A DNA stretch of 64,000 bases from Onthophagus taurus (GCF_036711975.1 NC_091973.1:6138001-6202000); one strand, 5' to 3'. Numbered from the stretch's first letter, positions 10,464-23,615 are shown. Notes: generated from the letters alone by a model not told the origin. Made by a program: numbers and translations.

Positions 10464-12519
10464 TAATAATAATATCGCCGCCAAAATGCACCACATCAAC
10501 AATAAGTTGTTGTCAGCGCACAAGAGCTCTGTCGAAAAGAAAAAAATACGGGGATCTCCCGACGCGAGGCGTCCGGTGTACGAAATAATACTTGTGATAA
10601 ACGAACGTGGGCCGGCTCGTGGGTTAATTAAAAAAAAAAAAGTGGGCGCCTCGCGGTGGGCCCCCGCAATCTGGCGCACAAGTGATCGATTTGTATTTTT
10701 CATACGTGAATCTCACCGTAGTCTTTATAAAAAAAAATGAAAGAAGATAGGAATTAAATTCAACTTTGCATTGAATGTTTTAATATTGAAATCGCGTGAG
10801 TATGTGAGTATGAGTAACGCGTATATATACATATACGGCGTCTTGAGTACGTTTCGATGTGGATAAAGTAATACTTCTGATAATTCCGTTGTGGTCAATG
10901 TCTTCTTTAGCGTAGTAAATGTCGGATCCGTTCATAAATTTGTTGCCCTCCCGAAATATCAACGAGATAACTGTGGCACTTGGCTACCAAAGTCCATAAA
11001 TTATTAAAAAAAAAAATATTTAAAACAAAATAGAAAAAAAATTGTTCCTTTCATTAGGCGACTGGTTCTTATTTTTTTGGTGTAAAAAAAATTGGAAGAA
11101 AAAAATTGTATTGTAGTATTTTAATAATCGATGGGAAATTAAAAAAAAAAAAAGATTAATTTTGTTTTAAGAACGGTTGGAAATTCGTCGTATTACCATT
11201 TTTAGGATGCACTAAATAAATCCTTCGATATTTCCAACCCTTATTAAAACAAATTTAACGTAATTGAGATTTTTTATAGCGCGAGCCGTTCTGACAGGGC
11301 TTCTAATTGTTCCGCGGCAAACCGTTTGCAAGCAAAAAAGAAAAATTGTCCGGCACGAGGTCAATGTTCATAGTGATATAAGTCTGAAATGTGATTTGTG
11401 TAGACGGTCTGCTATTTTCTAGTCTGGGTGTCTGCACTCGACTCGATTCATTTCAATTAATTAAAAAAAAAAAAATAACAGAAGTGATATATTTTTATTT
11501 TAGTAATTTATCGATATATATATCGTTTGTTTTCATATTTTCCAAGAGTGTACTTTATTCATATATCATCTTTATCATATATCAAGGGCTGTTCATTTAT
11601 ATTCTTTAATTCTTTTAGCACATCTCAAAAAAGTATTTGGTAAGATTTTATTTTATTGAAAAAGAGTATAAATCAACTTGTCTTTGTATATCAACGATCT
11701 GAAATAGTGTTGTGCAATGTTTTGTTTCTGTTTTTTGAATTTCTTTGTATTGGATACCTTAGGAATTGATCTGTCAAATAAAAAATAGAAACAAAAAAGA
11801 AGAAAACATGGAATTGGCCGTTTGGCGGTTACACCGATAATAGTTTTTAAGCTTTTACTTGCTTGACGGCTTGTGGGTCTTGGTTTTGTTGTACATACCA
11901 CGCGGGACGACAACAAATATGTCCCGCATCCCCAACAAAAACGCAAAATTCCATTCAATTCCGATAACACCCATTCGCATCTAATAGCAAAGAACTTTCC
12001 ACTGAGACCCACGAATTGTAAACATGTGTTTCTTAGGCTATAAATAATTTACATGTAACATATGTGGATATATAGTAGAATATGTTTTTTCTTTTCATAT
12101 TTTTTTGGGGGATAACGTCCCATTTATGATGATGGTTAACTCTTATCTGGAAGAGTTAAACACTCTGTTTTTTGTAACGAAAGATTTGTAACAATATTTA
12201 TCAACTGCCTAATAATAACTGTATGCTAGAAAAAAACTCGTCTTTTAATAACCCCTTTTATTATCATTTTAATAACATACACAATAACATTTGCGATATT
12301 CTCAATCGCTAAGTAAAAAAAAAAAAGGTAAAAATTAATTTTAGGGATACTAAAATAGTTATTTGTATTAAAGTTGGCGGAATGTATGTTTTGGACGGAA
12401 GTGATTTCATTTTAAAAGATGTTCGATAAGAATTTTTTTAAAAATTTTTAGGAGCACCTCGTAATTAATAAAGTCCTTTATCAAAAACAACTATTTTGTA
12501 TCGCGTCGCTAAACTAAAT
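10464..12519. other. Gap between convergent p190 RhoGAP and Wsck (3' UTRs)
   Basis: The first part is GC-richer (about 10480-10700) and looks like p190 RhoGAP 3' UTR. An AATAAA lies near 11215. Minus-strand AATAAA candidates near 12256 may end Wsck. The longer open frames here (for example 11653-12012, minus) have low-complexity composition and no recognisable motif. No transposon ends were recognised. Confidence 0.4.
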
Positions 12520-15500
12520 TTACATCATTGGAGGATTCAATTCCAGTTCAAAATTAAATAGTTCGTAGACATGACTTCCATCTGAACATAAAGAAAACGC
12601 AAGAAAAACCGTTGGATCTCCCAAAAACTGCTCGATAGACTCCTCCAATGCGTTAACATACGGCCTTTCATCACTACTTAATTGCCAACAATTCAAAAGC
12701 GTTTGATAAAATTCAGTGTCCATACAACCTAGTCTCGGTAAAGTGTGTCCTCTTAAAACTTTTTCAGCTACTTCCGTATTCGTGAGTGAACCATATGGAG
12801 TTGCCCCCAAAGAACATATCTCCCATATTAAACAAGCCATAGACCAAATGTCGCTTTTAACTGAGTATTTGTCACCATTTAATACCTCTCTAGCAGTCCA
12901 TCTTGTACAATTCACGGTTCTTCCATCTTTGTAATAAGTCGCTAAACCAAAACCTGATATCTTTGGAATTGTTCGGTTTATCATAACGATATGCCTTGCG
13001 CAAAGTTGTTTATGAATTATCTATAAAAATAATATTTGTTAATATTTTAAATTAAGAAATAATACAAGAAGGCAGATGAATAAGTATATGGAAATAACAG
13101 AAAAATGATGTAAACTACGATTATCAAGATCTGCTTGAAATTTATGCAAGAAATAATCTCGGCCGATATTTAGGGCGGCCGACGTCTTCGAAGTCGGCCG
13201 AGATTATTTCTTTTCTCGAACAATATTTGAGGCGGCCAAGATTATTTCTTCCAAGAGGCTGCAGCTTGATATCGTGCTGATACAAAACAAGATAGTTCTA
13301 AGTATTGTTCGTAATATTTGGGGCGGCTGACGTCTTCGAAGTCGGCCGAGATTATTTCTTATCACGAACAATATTTAACTACTATTATCAAAATCTGCTT
13401 GAAATTTATGCAAGAAATAATCTCGGCCGACATCTTCGAAGTCGGCCGCCCCAATTATTCTTCGTGAAAGGAAATAATCTCGGCCGACATCGAAGACGTC
13501 GGCCGCTCTAAGTATTGTTCGTAATATTTGAGGCGGCCGACGTCTTCGAAGTCGGCCGAGATTATTTCTTATCACGAATAATATTTAGGGCGGCTGACGT
13601 CTTCGAAGTCGGCCGAGATTATTTCTTACCACGAACAATATTTAGGGCGGCCGACGTCTTCGAAGTCGGCCGAGATTATTTCTTTTCTCGAACAATATTT
13701 GAGGCGGCCGAGATTATTTCTTCCAAGAGGCTGCAGCTTGATATCGTGCTGATACAAAACAAGATGGTTCTAAGTATTGTTCGTAATATTTGGGGCGGCT
13801 GACGTCTTCGAAGTCGGCCGAGATTATTTCTTATCACGAACAATATTTAACTACGATTATCAAAATCTGCTTGAAATTTATGCAAGAAATAATCTCGGCC
13901 GACATCTTCGAAGTCGGCCGCCCCAATTATTCTTCGTGAAAGGAAATAATCTCGGCCGACTTCGAAGACGTCGGCCGCTCTAAGTATTGTTCGTAATATT
14001 TGAGGCGGCCGACGTCTTCGAAGTCGGCCGAGATTATTTCTTATCACGAATAATATTTAGGGCGGCTGACGTCTTCGAAGTCGGCCGAGATTATTTCTTA
14101 CCACGAACAATATTTAGGGCGGCCGACGTCTTCGAAGTCGGCCGAGATTATTTCTTTTCTCGAACAATATTTGAGGCGGCCGAGATTATTTCTTCCAAGA
14201 GGCTGCAGCTTGATATCGTGCTGATACAAAACAAGATGGTTCTAAGTATTGTTCGTAATATTTGGGGCGGCTGACGTCTTCGAAGTCGGCCGAGATTATT
14301 TCTTATCACGAACAATATTTAACTACGATTATCAAAATCTGCTTGAAATTTATGCAAGAAATAATCTCGGCCGACATCTTCGAAGTCGGCCGCCCCAATT
14401 ATTCTTCGTGAAAGGAAATAATCTCGGCCGACTTCGAAGACGTCGGCCGCTCTAAGTATTGTTCGTAATATTTGAGGCGGCCGACGTCTTCGAAGTCGGC
14501 CGAGATTATTTCTTATCACGAACAATATTTGAGGCGGCCGAGATTATTTCTTATCACGAACAATATTTAGGGCGGCCGACTTCGAAGACGTCGGCCGAGA
14601 TTATTTCTTATCACGAACAATATTTAACTACGATTATCAAAATCTGCTTGAAATTTATGCAAGAAATAATCTCGGCCGACTTAGAAGATGTCGGCCGCCC
14701 CAATTATTCTTCGTGAAAGGAAATAATCTCGGCCGACTTCGAAGACGTCGGCCGCTCTAAGTATTGTTCGTAATATTTGAGGCGGCCGACGTCTTCGAAG
14801 TCGGCCGAGATTATTTCTTATCACGAACAATATTTGAGGCGGCCGAGATTATTTCTTATCACGAACAATATTTAGGGCGGCCGACTTCGAAGACGTCGGC
14901 CGAGATTATTTCTTATCACGAACAATATTTAGGGCGGCCGACTTCGAAGACGTCGGCCGAGATTATTTCTTATCACGAACAATATTTAACTACGATTATC
15001 AAAATCTGCTTGAAATTTATGCAAGAAATAATCTCGGCCGACTTAGAAGATGTCGGCCGCCCCAATTATTCTTCGTGAAAGGAAATAATCTCGGCCGACT
15101 TCGAAGACGTCGGCCGCTCTAAGTATTGTTCGTAATATTTGGGGCGGCCGACTTCGAAGACGGCCGAGATTATTTCTTATCACGAACAATATTTGAGGCG
15201 GCCGAGATTATTTCTTCCAAGAGACTGCAGCTTGATATCGTGTTGATACAAAACAAGATAGTTCTAAGTATTGTTCGTAATATTTGGGGCGGCCGACGTC
15301 TTCGAAGTCGGCCGAGATTATTTCTTTTCTCGAACAATATTTGAGGCGGCCGAGATTATTTCTTCCAAGAGGCTGCAGCTTGATATCGTGCTGATACAAA
15401 ACAAGATAGTTCTAAGTATTGTTCGTAATATTTGGGGCGGCCGCGTCTTCGAAGTCGGCCGAGATTATTTCTTATCACGAACAATATTTAGGGCGGCCGA

Positions 15501-18500
15501 CGTCTTCGAAGTCGGCCGAGATTATTTCTTATCACAAACAATATTTGAGACGGCCGACGTCTACGAAGTCGGCCGAGATTATTTCTTCCAAGAGGCTGCA
15601 GTTTGATACCGTGTTGATACAAAACAAGATAATTTCTATAGATAACTGGCATTTTGATTTGGATCTATTCATCATTCTAGAGTAATTGGGGGCTAATTTT
15701 GCATAGATGAGATAGAGATGTAGAAAAGCAAGTAGTGCTAAGGAATAATAGATTAATAACAAATTTATTTCATATACTTACATTTTGTGCATGCAAAAAA
15801 TGTAATCCTTTAGTAATACTATGACAAATATTTAAAGCCACCGATTCTTCTAAATTAGTATAAGATTGATCTCTTCGTACACGAGACATTAAAAGAAATT
15901 CTTTTAAAGTGAGCTCATTATATTCCATAGTAACGGAAATGCTATCTAAATTTTCGCAAGTTCCGATAAAATGCAATATATTTTTATGTTCTCCCACTCT
16001 AATGAGTATCCCCAAATTCTTTAACATCTCCGCCTTTTCTTTTTGCGTCAACGTTTTATCTGCAATACTATAAACGACAACATCCCTATATCTCATATCC
16101 TTTTCCAAAGTTGCTTTGTAAACGTAGCCAAATTTTCCTTGACCCAAAATTTTGGTGTAATCAATTTTTAATGATTGGTGGGGAATCATCCAAACTTGTT
16201 TACGTAATTCTTCGTAATGATTTACATAATCGGGGTGTTCTTCTGCAACATAACCGTGATTTTCAACGTTTATCACTTGACTACGCACTCGTAATTCTTG
16301 TATTTCATTCGAGTGTCTTCGATAATCGTTCACTAATCGTCGCTTAATCACTACAAAAATGATTAAGGCGATCACAAGCGCTAAGCAAACAAGAAATATT
16401 AACACGATGAGTAACTCGTTGGAAATGAAACCCCTATCTTCATCGCCGATATATTTCGTTTCAACTGATAACGAACTGAAAGCTGACGTTTCAACCTCAT
16501 CTTTTTTACTCTTAATACCCAATAAAATATCATAAGATGTTGATGGAGATAAAGGGGCGTTGTAATATTCACCGTAAACGTTTCCATCTCCGATCATAAA
16601 CGTTTCATTTAGTTGCTAAATTTAATTAAAAAGTTATTTTAAAGTAAAATTAATTTTATATTTCCTCCGCCCAGAAATAAGTGTCTGATATCGATTTTTT
16701 TTCAAAAATTAAGAAAAGGGCTAAGTTTTTCACTGCCATTAAAAAGTTTTGTAGTTTTTCCCACAGTATAAGTTTTTAATCCAAAATACTATTACCTATC
16801 ATTTGGGAATTTAATAAGAAATCTTGGAATCTTTTCAAAATTGGTTTAGCGCATATTTTTGTTTATCTGTAAAACGTTACTGTGAACCTATCGGACTTAA
16901 ATAGTTGCGTTCCGGTGGAAATAGTTTTCCTACTACCCAATACTACGTCGTTAATTCAGCCAATGGACCAGGGAGTTATTGCAAATTTTAAGACACATTA
17001 TCTTTGTCGTACATTTCAATAACTTATTGACAAAACTTAATAAAAATTTTGAAAAAAATATAACATCCTGGATGCCATAGGCAATATCGACGTGGCTTGG
17101 CAAGAATTAATTAAGAAGTGCATGAATGGAGTGTGGAAGAAGAGGTATCCCAAGATTATAAACGAGAAGAGCCTATTATTGGTCAAATTGTCAATCTAGT
17201 CGAAACAGCAGGACTAGGAGGTGTAGATGAGCAGGATATTGAGGAGCTACTGCAGGTTTCTGCTGAAGGCCTTACAGGAACTGGCAGAACAAGGAATTGA
17301 AGAAGGCGAAAACGATTTTCTTAAAAAAAGTTTAGACACGATAACCGAAGTAGCAGATCAAATTGTGGCGAATGACCCAAATTTTGACAGGAGTGCAAAA
17401 GCAAGAAGAGGAGTTTTGGATGCGATGATGATCTTCATCACAAATATAAACCTTATATATATTTGTGTTACATAAAATGCAAATTACTAGTATTATAGTT
17501 TAAAATGAAAGTAAAATTTGTTTATTTTTGGTCGCATATTCCAGTTTCCCTATTTACTATGTGTTAAAATGACCTCATATAACGCTGTTTCGTTTAGCGC
17601 TCCTATCTTCAGGAACGCATCTACCGCACTAAGCGAGATCTTACTGTGTTACTAAAAATTTCGGTTAACACACTATTGCTGCGAATTTGTTAGCTAAATG
17701 TTTTCGTTTTTAGTAACAATTACAAAATGTTGTTTAAGTTACACTGTATTTTGTTAGTTATTATTAGTGGTGGAACCATTTTTTAAAATCCTGTCAATAG
17801 CAACCTCATTGTAATAATCCCAATACGATATATAAAATCTCTTGTTGCATTTTCGTCCAGTTTTCTTCTCTTCGCTTGTAATTCATCATCATATTCATTA
17901 TTAACAGAACTGTCGCTGTTATCACTTTCGATTATGAATTAAAGTATCCTCTTTTTAATGCAAAAAGCCGTTTTGAAAAATCACTTTCAGGTCTTGAGAA
18001 ATAAATTTTTGAAATAATCGATTTTGCTATTTTCGCCGATTAAGTTTTAAAAATTCGTATAAAATCCAGTTCTTGGAATATGAGTATGAAAATTTCCCAA
18101 AGTGTTAATAAGAGTGTCCTCTTTCCAATGAACCAACAGGTTTTGAGAAATAACTTTTAGTTTTTGAGAAAACAATGTTTGAAGTTTTGATAATTTGCAA
18201 TTTTCATCGATAATTTTCAAAATTCGCTATAAAATTAATTTCTTGAAGGATCCTTGTGGAAATATCACCAATTATTAATTAAAGTGTGCTCTTTTTAATG
18301 CAACAAGCCATTTTGAAAAATCACTTTTAGTTTTTGAGAAATAAATTTTTGAAATGATCGACAATTTTTTCAAATTTTGGAATTTTCGCCGATTAAGTTT
18401 TAAAAATTTGTATATAATCAATTTCTTGGAATATGAGTATGAAAATTTCCCAAAGTGTTAATAAGAGTGTCCTCTTTCCAATGAAGCAACAGGTTTTGAG

Positions 18501-20946
18501 AAATAACTTTTAGTTTTTGAGAAAACAATGTTTGAAGTTTTGATAATTTGCAATTTTCATCGATAATTTTCAAAATTCGCTATAAAATTAATTTCTTGAA
18601 GGATCCTTGTGGAAATATCACCAATTATTAATTCAAGTATCCTCTTTTTAATGCAACAAGCCGTTTTGAAAAATAGCTTTTAGTTTTTGAGAAATAAATT
18701 TTTGAAATGATCGACAATTTTTTCAAATTTTGGAATTTTCGCCGATTAAGTTTTAAAAATTCGTATATAATCCATTTCTTGGAATATGAGTATGAAAATT
18801 TCCCAAAGTGTTAATAAGAGTGTCCTCTTTCCAATGAACCAACAGGTTTTGAGAAATAACTTTTAGTTTTTGAGAAAACAATATTTGAAGTTTTGATAAT
18901 TTGCAATTTTCATCGATAACTTTCAAAATTCGCTATAAAATTCATTTCTTGAAGGATCCTTGTGGAAATATCACCAATTATTAATTCAAGTATCCTCTTT
19001 TTAATGCAACAACCCGTTTTGAAAAATCGGTTATAGTTTTTGAGAAATAAATATTTGAAATGATCGACAATTTTTTCGAATTTTGCAATTTTCGCCGATT
19101 AAGTTTTAAAAATTCGTATATAATCAATTTCTTGGAATATGAGTATGAAAATGTCCCAAAGTGTTAATAAGAGTGTCCTCTTTCCAATGAACCAACAGGT
19201 TTTGAAAAATTACTTTTAGTTTTTGAGAAAACAATATTGAAGTTTTGAGGGATCCTTTCCTCTTTTGTTAGTTGCTTCGTTAGTTAAATCACCATCAAAA
19301 AAGTTCATTTTGTATCTTGGATATAAATAAGTTGACATATCTTATCAGCTTTCTCATTAATTTCACTTTTATTCAAATATCGCAATAATGTGGGTATCAC
19401 TTCAGAAATTATAACCATAATGGCCGGATAGATATGCCAGATAACCGGATATCCGGCCGAAGGGGATGCCGAACTATCCGTTCTATGACTAGTTATTATT
19501 ATTACGTGTTTTCACATAAAGTTACAATAAACGTTTCTTTAGAGGTAGTATTTCTAGTTTTTCTAAACAGAAAATGTCCACTTATGACTAATATTTTAGT
19601 TGCTCACTGCTAAGTAAATTTGTGGTAATTAACAAAAACATATTTTAAACAAATAGTCAAAAATGTGTATGTCAAAAAACAAATAGATTTTGCTAAGTTA
19701 GTCTTCCTGAGTGATAGTACTTAGGATGGCAAAAAGATAAACATTTTTCGCATTTTCTTGAAACTTCTAAATATGCAGATATGACTGTTATGCTAAATAT
19801 GGCATCACATCAAACTTTGGTTTTGTATGCTATGTCAAAAATAACGTTTTTATGCATCTACCGAACTAAACGAGGCTTTACTGTATAGCGCATTACCTTG
19901 TATTTAGAAAAAGAAAACGGAGGCTTTGAAAAAATTCACGTTGGTATAGAACTTAGAAATTCAAAGTCCAGTAAACTGGACTAGGTTTTTTTTAGGAGAA
20001 TTGAACCAATTGATATTGGACACTTATTTCTGGACAGAGGTATTTATCTCACCTCAGGTAAAAACTCAGCTGTAACATAATAAGTTAAACTGCTATTAAG
20101 AGCTTGAGTTACAGTCATTAAATAGCGTGTATCAACCGTTTGTAATGAACTCCGATTGGAAACAATAATCAAATACGAAGAAATCGGGCCGTTATCGTTC
20201 CTCACCGGTTTAATTTTAATCTTCATAAAATTTTTTTCCCGGAATAAGATTTCTGGGGTCTCCGGGTTATGACTTGGGAATCCAATTTTTGTCTCAACTA
20301 TTTGATAAGCAGCTATTCCTGGGCCTTGGTGATTTTTAGCCCACACTGAGACATTGTAATGTGTGGCAGGGTGCAAGCTACTTAAGTCATTGTTAAAAGT
20401 ATCGTTCGAAAAGTTCCAACTCAAATCTCTCGGGGGGACCGATGCATATGTTTGAATAACTTTTGCACTTACTGTGTAACTATACAAAGTTTTTGCTGCA
20501 TCTGGAGGGGTCCAAGAAATATGTAGTTGAGATTCTGTTACATTTGATATCATTAAATTCGTTGGGGGTCCCAAAACTAATATATTTTATAACAAATTAA
20601 TTATTTTAGATTTTATTGTGTTAATATTCTTACCTTTAAATCCTGTGAAATAAACGTTTCGAATTTGATTTTTAATTTCACAATTGGGACAAAATTCTTC
20701 ACAATGAGTTTCATTCTTAATTTCGCCAATGAAATGAGAACAGGCGCAATTATTTAGCACCCTAAATAACGCGTAAGGATAATATTCTTTGTAACAATTC
20801 TCCACGCAATCTTGTTCTGAGTAAATTTCTGTAGAAATTTTTAATTTAATGGTGTAGTTGTCTTCGTAGCAGCCTAAAAATTCTTTTTGCGAAAAATCAC
20901 CAAGTTGAAAAAGTAAGCAAAATAATATAAGAATTGATGCACTCAT
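12520..20946 (-). CDS. Wsck: Wsck: WSC-domain receptor tyrosine (pseudo)kinase
   Basis: Single-pass membrane protein related to Drosophila Wsck. Four exons with agreeing phases: 20946-20634, 20576-20053, 16615-15782 and 13020-12520 (stop), 723 residues. Exon 1 gives a signal peptide (MSASILILFCLLFQLG) and a Cys-rich WSC domain (FLGCYEDN, CVENCYKEYYPYALF, CACSH). Exon 2 is fibronectin type III-like (LMISNVTESQLHISWTPPDA). Exon 3 has a membrane segment (LLIVLIFLVCLALVIALIIF, about residues 347-369) and the kinase N-lobe with an intact glycine loop (LGQGKFGYVY). The strand-3 lysine is replaced (VVVY). Exon 4 has HKQLCARH where HRDLAARN is expected and GFG in place of DFG, so ATP and metal handling are probably lost. 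The C-lobe frame is intact (SDIWSMACLIWEICSLGATP, WQLSSDERP). The continuous reading frame and clean splice sites argue for a maintained pseudokinase. Substrate and ligand are unknown. Confidence 0.9.
13100..15640. repeat. GC-rich palindromic tandem array in a Wsck intron
   Basis: The core motif CGGCCGAC-GTCTTCGAA-GTCGGCCG is an inverted repeat with arms CGGCCGAC/GTCGGCCG around TTCGAA. It alternates with AGATTATTTCTTATCACGAA and CAATATTT. A higher-order unit of 472 bases is repeated almost exactly (for example starts at 13305, 13777 and 14249), and then the order becomes irregular to about 15640. A second phrase, GAGGCTGCAGCTTGATATCG then TGCTGATACAAAACAAGAT, recurs near 13255, 13727, 14200, 15225 and 15375. 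The many open frames across it (AADVFEVGRDYFLSR type) follow from the repeat and are not genes. GC content is far above the surrounding intron. Confidence 0.9.
17050..19885 (+). mobile_element. Decayed Tigger/pogo-type DNA transposon (copy A), interrupted by a hAT-like element
   Basis: At 17085-17440 (+) lies the C-terminal end of a pogo/Tigger transposase in broken frames (WQELIKKCMNGVWKKRYP, EEPIIGQIVNLVETAGL, LLKALQELAEQGIEEGEN, KARRGVLDA). The 3' non-coding part (17525-17760, then 19492-19880) matches, in reverse, 27100-27660 in the FHIP intron, where a second copy of the same transposon lies. The 5' part of the transposon is missing here. The region lies on the opposite strand to Wsck, within its intron 16616-20052. 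Confidence 0.65.
17765..19491 (+). mobile_element. Non-autonomous hAT-like element with internal tandem array (copy 2)
   Basis: The ends read TAGTGGTGGAAC at 17765 and CTATCCGTTCTATGACTA ending at 19491. The 8 bases GTTATTAT flank both sides (17757-17764 and 19492-19499). The inside is a shorter array of the same units of about 355 bases seen at 294-2735. The homologous Tigger copy at 27100-27660 shows the uninterrupted sequence with a single GTTATTAT-type stretch, which confirms that this is an insertion. Confidence 0.82.
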
Positions 20947-21668
20947 TGTTGAACCTATTCGTTAGAGGTTCTTGTAGAGAACTGAATAAAAGTGGCGATT
21001 ACTCAGTTAGCTACACGTGAAACGCCCAACATTTCTTATAGGTGAGTGTTAAAGCTTTATCACCTTTTTATAGCTCATACGCGAAATTCCAATTGATTAG
21101 ATTTCGAAAAAAAGGTCACATATTTTTATATATTTTGAGGCTTTAAATCGGACTTTTAAAAAAAACTTGTTTACTAACAGGTGGAGAAGGTAAAAATGAA
21201 GAACATTTGAATGACGTTTTTAAGTTTTAATATAAATTAAAAGATGGCAGTAATAAATTTTTAAATAAATCTAAATTTATTTCTCCAATTATAAGTATGA
21301 CTCCATATTCATATTTAGTTCCAAAAATTAAATTCAAATACACCTATTTAAATCGAATTTATCATTTTGATAAGAAAATATCTTAGTGCGGGTACATTTC
21401 TAAAGATGGCGTTGTTCAATGAAAATTTTAATTACCCCAAATCATTGAGGTCTTACACTTAAGTAGTCACAAAAGTCTTCGTACAGGTGAAAAAACAACA
21501 AATTATAAATTTTGCTATAATATAAAACAGTTAATCACGTTTTATGGATAAAATAAAGCATTATTCCGGAATTACAATTATTATACAAACATTATTTACA
21601 ATTATATTTTAAATTTATTATATTCTCATATTCTCCGAAACTCTTGCTGAACTCTCATACATATAATA
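20947..21668. other. Upstream region of Wsck
   Basis: The sequence is AT-rich, directly upstream of the Wsck start codon on the minus strand. It should include the Wsck promoter and 5' UTR, but I see no convincing TATA box and no other gene. No transposon ends were recognised here. Confidence 0.3.
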
Positions 21669-23224
21669 CCGTATTTTCTCGAATGTAATCCGCACCTTTT
21701 TTACAAATTTTATGTGCTCTAAAATCAAATGCGGATTACAATCGGGTGCGGATTAGATTCGCAGTCGTATAGTTGTAATTTGAAAAACAGTAAAATAAAA
21801 TCACATCATAACAATAAGACTTATTAAGGGTTTTAGAACGATATTTACATTTTTATGTGTCATTTTCTTCCCATACTACGTCATCTTCGGATTATACAAA
21901 ACTTCTTAAATGATGTTATAATATTGTTTTCAGGGATCGTTTTCCATGTCGCCTACACTCACTGAACAAGTTCAGAAGCTCCTTTAATTGCTCCCGGTTT
22001 TGTTAATTCTCGAGTTTGTTAATATACATATACATACACAGGTTGTAGTATGGATGTTATTCCACCAGGTATTATTATTATGACAAGAAGTCTAAACCAA
22101 GGGCAATCAGTCTATGATTAATTAATATCCTCATTTAATAATCTTCCTGGTCTAAGACTCCATACTTGTCTTAATCATCAGCTTTTCCATTATCCGTCCT
22201 TTTTGTTGTGCCCTAACTAGGACGTCATTCAGGAAGTCTTTCAGATTTCAGAATGGTTTTTCTCAATATTAATAATGTCGGCAATTTTGCCCTATCACTT
22301 GTTACTTATCACTAGCATCAATGTTATGCGCAATTTTTCGGAACCACTCGTTTATAAAGAAATTTCCCACACACCTCTTGTTTCCAGTGTGTAATTGGGT
22401 GGCATATCCAGATATACTACCATTTCATTGACATTTACAGTTTGAGACAAATTGAAATTTTCTTGAAAATCATTAGGAGCTTTTGGGAAATTGTAGTTCT
22501 GCGCCTCAACCATAACACCATTCGGTATAAATCCGACAGTCCAACCTTAGCTAGTATTAAAAATTTTTTAGTTCCTTCTTTCGTTTTCTTGAGAGAACTA
22601 GAAAACTGCCTCGTCAATTTCATGAAATTCTCTTCTTTGGCCCGGTAAATTTTTTGCACGATGCCTCACAGTCTGCAATAGCTACCTTGTCTTTCCGCAA
22701 CAGCCGCAACGTTACTCTCATTAACAGCAAAAATTGTAGCAGCTTTTCGATTTCCTTAACGCTAACTTAATAACAACTCTTTAAACTTTGCTGTATAGAA
22801 GAACCTTTTAGATTTTTGCTACTTTTTTTAATAAGTACGCTATTATATGTATAATTATTAATAATTAAGCACACACCACGTTCGAGCTACTACGAGGGCA
22901 GCATATGAACAGAATTCGTGCTAGGCAATACTATTTTTTTTTTTTAATTATATTTATTTTCAAAATTTTTCTGGCTTGGTAAATTTGAAGTCTAGTCTAA
23001 AAAAAAGTCGTCGTAAGCAAGGTTTCTTTAGATGCATCAGCGTCAGTCAACAGAAAAAATATATATTTATGGTTAACAACAAGCATCGTATCGTTTTGGT
23101 GTTGTCGAATTGCTCAAAGAAAGATGCGGATTACATTCGCAAACTAAATTTTTTTACCACTATGCATTTTTAAAATCGGGGTGCGGATTAGATTCGAGTG
23201 CGGATAAGATTCGAGAAAATACGG
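21669..23224 (-). mobile_element. Decayed pogo/Tigger-family element with TA target site
   Basis: The inverted ends CCGTATTTTCTCGAATGTAA (21669) and the complement ending ATTCGAGAAAATACGG (23224) are each flanked by TA, as expected for the Tc1/mariner/pogo superfamily. Subterminal phrases TCCGCACC and GGTGCGGATTAGATTCGAG are also inverted. On the minus strand near 22400-22440 the broken frame reads VNEMVVYLDMPPNYTLET, which resembles the start of the DDE domain in Tigger-type transposases (DET.V.FDM..N.T). Minus-strand frames at 22435-22659 look like adjoining transposase sequence. Stops and gaps show that it is inactive. Confidence 0.6.
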
Positions 23225-23349
23225 TAATTACAATTTACTTCATATCCTTCAACAAATAACTAATTGACATTCGGTAAAGGGTTGTTATCCGAAAGAAATA
23301 GCGATGTGAGACTGTGGTTTTCTGTTATTTTTAAATTGCTTTTATTAGC

Positions 23350-23615
23350 AAGTGCAACTATTCGGTCTGTAATTGGTGTCAATTTACATTTCTCATAAAG
23401 AAGTTGATTCGATGTTATAACCCATCGATGGGTTATAAAGTGGATTTGTAGGGCTTCTTAGTTTTGTTATGCATCTTAAACACGTTCTCTCGGCAACTTC
23501 AAGATTTCGTCTGGCTTGATTTCCTACGTCGCTCAAAAATGATGCTCCACAATCCAAAATCGGTCTGCAGATTTCACAAATCGGACCGAAAAAACGGGTT
23601 TTTTGACTAGCCACC
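23350..23615 (-). mobile_element. Jockey-like LINE 3' fragment
   Basis: The minus-strand frame 23393-23614 reads RPILDCGASFLSDVGNQARR, then NLEVAERTCLRCITKLRSPT. This fits the region after the catalytic domain of LINE reverse transcriptases (RP.LDYG...L...A...L...Q...LR). Nothing upstream of it was recognised, so it is a short 5'-truncated scrap. Confidence 0.5.

Noticed and set aside
11653-12012. Minus-strand frame of 119 codons between p190 RhoGAP and Wsck
   Set aside because: No motif, low-complexity composition and a position in probable 3' UTR; no splice partners.
13305-15606. Many open frames reading AADVFEVGRDYFLSR-type repeats on both strands
   Set aside because: They are the translation of a palindromic tandem repeat in an intron; the same peptide appears on both strands and changes with the repeat order.
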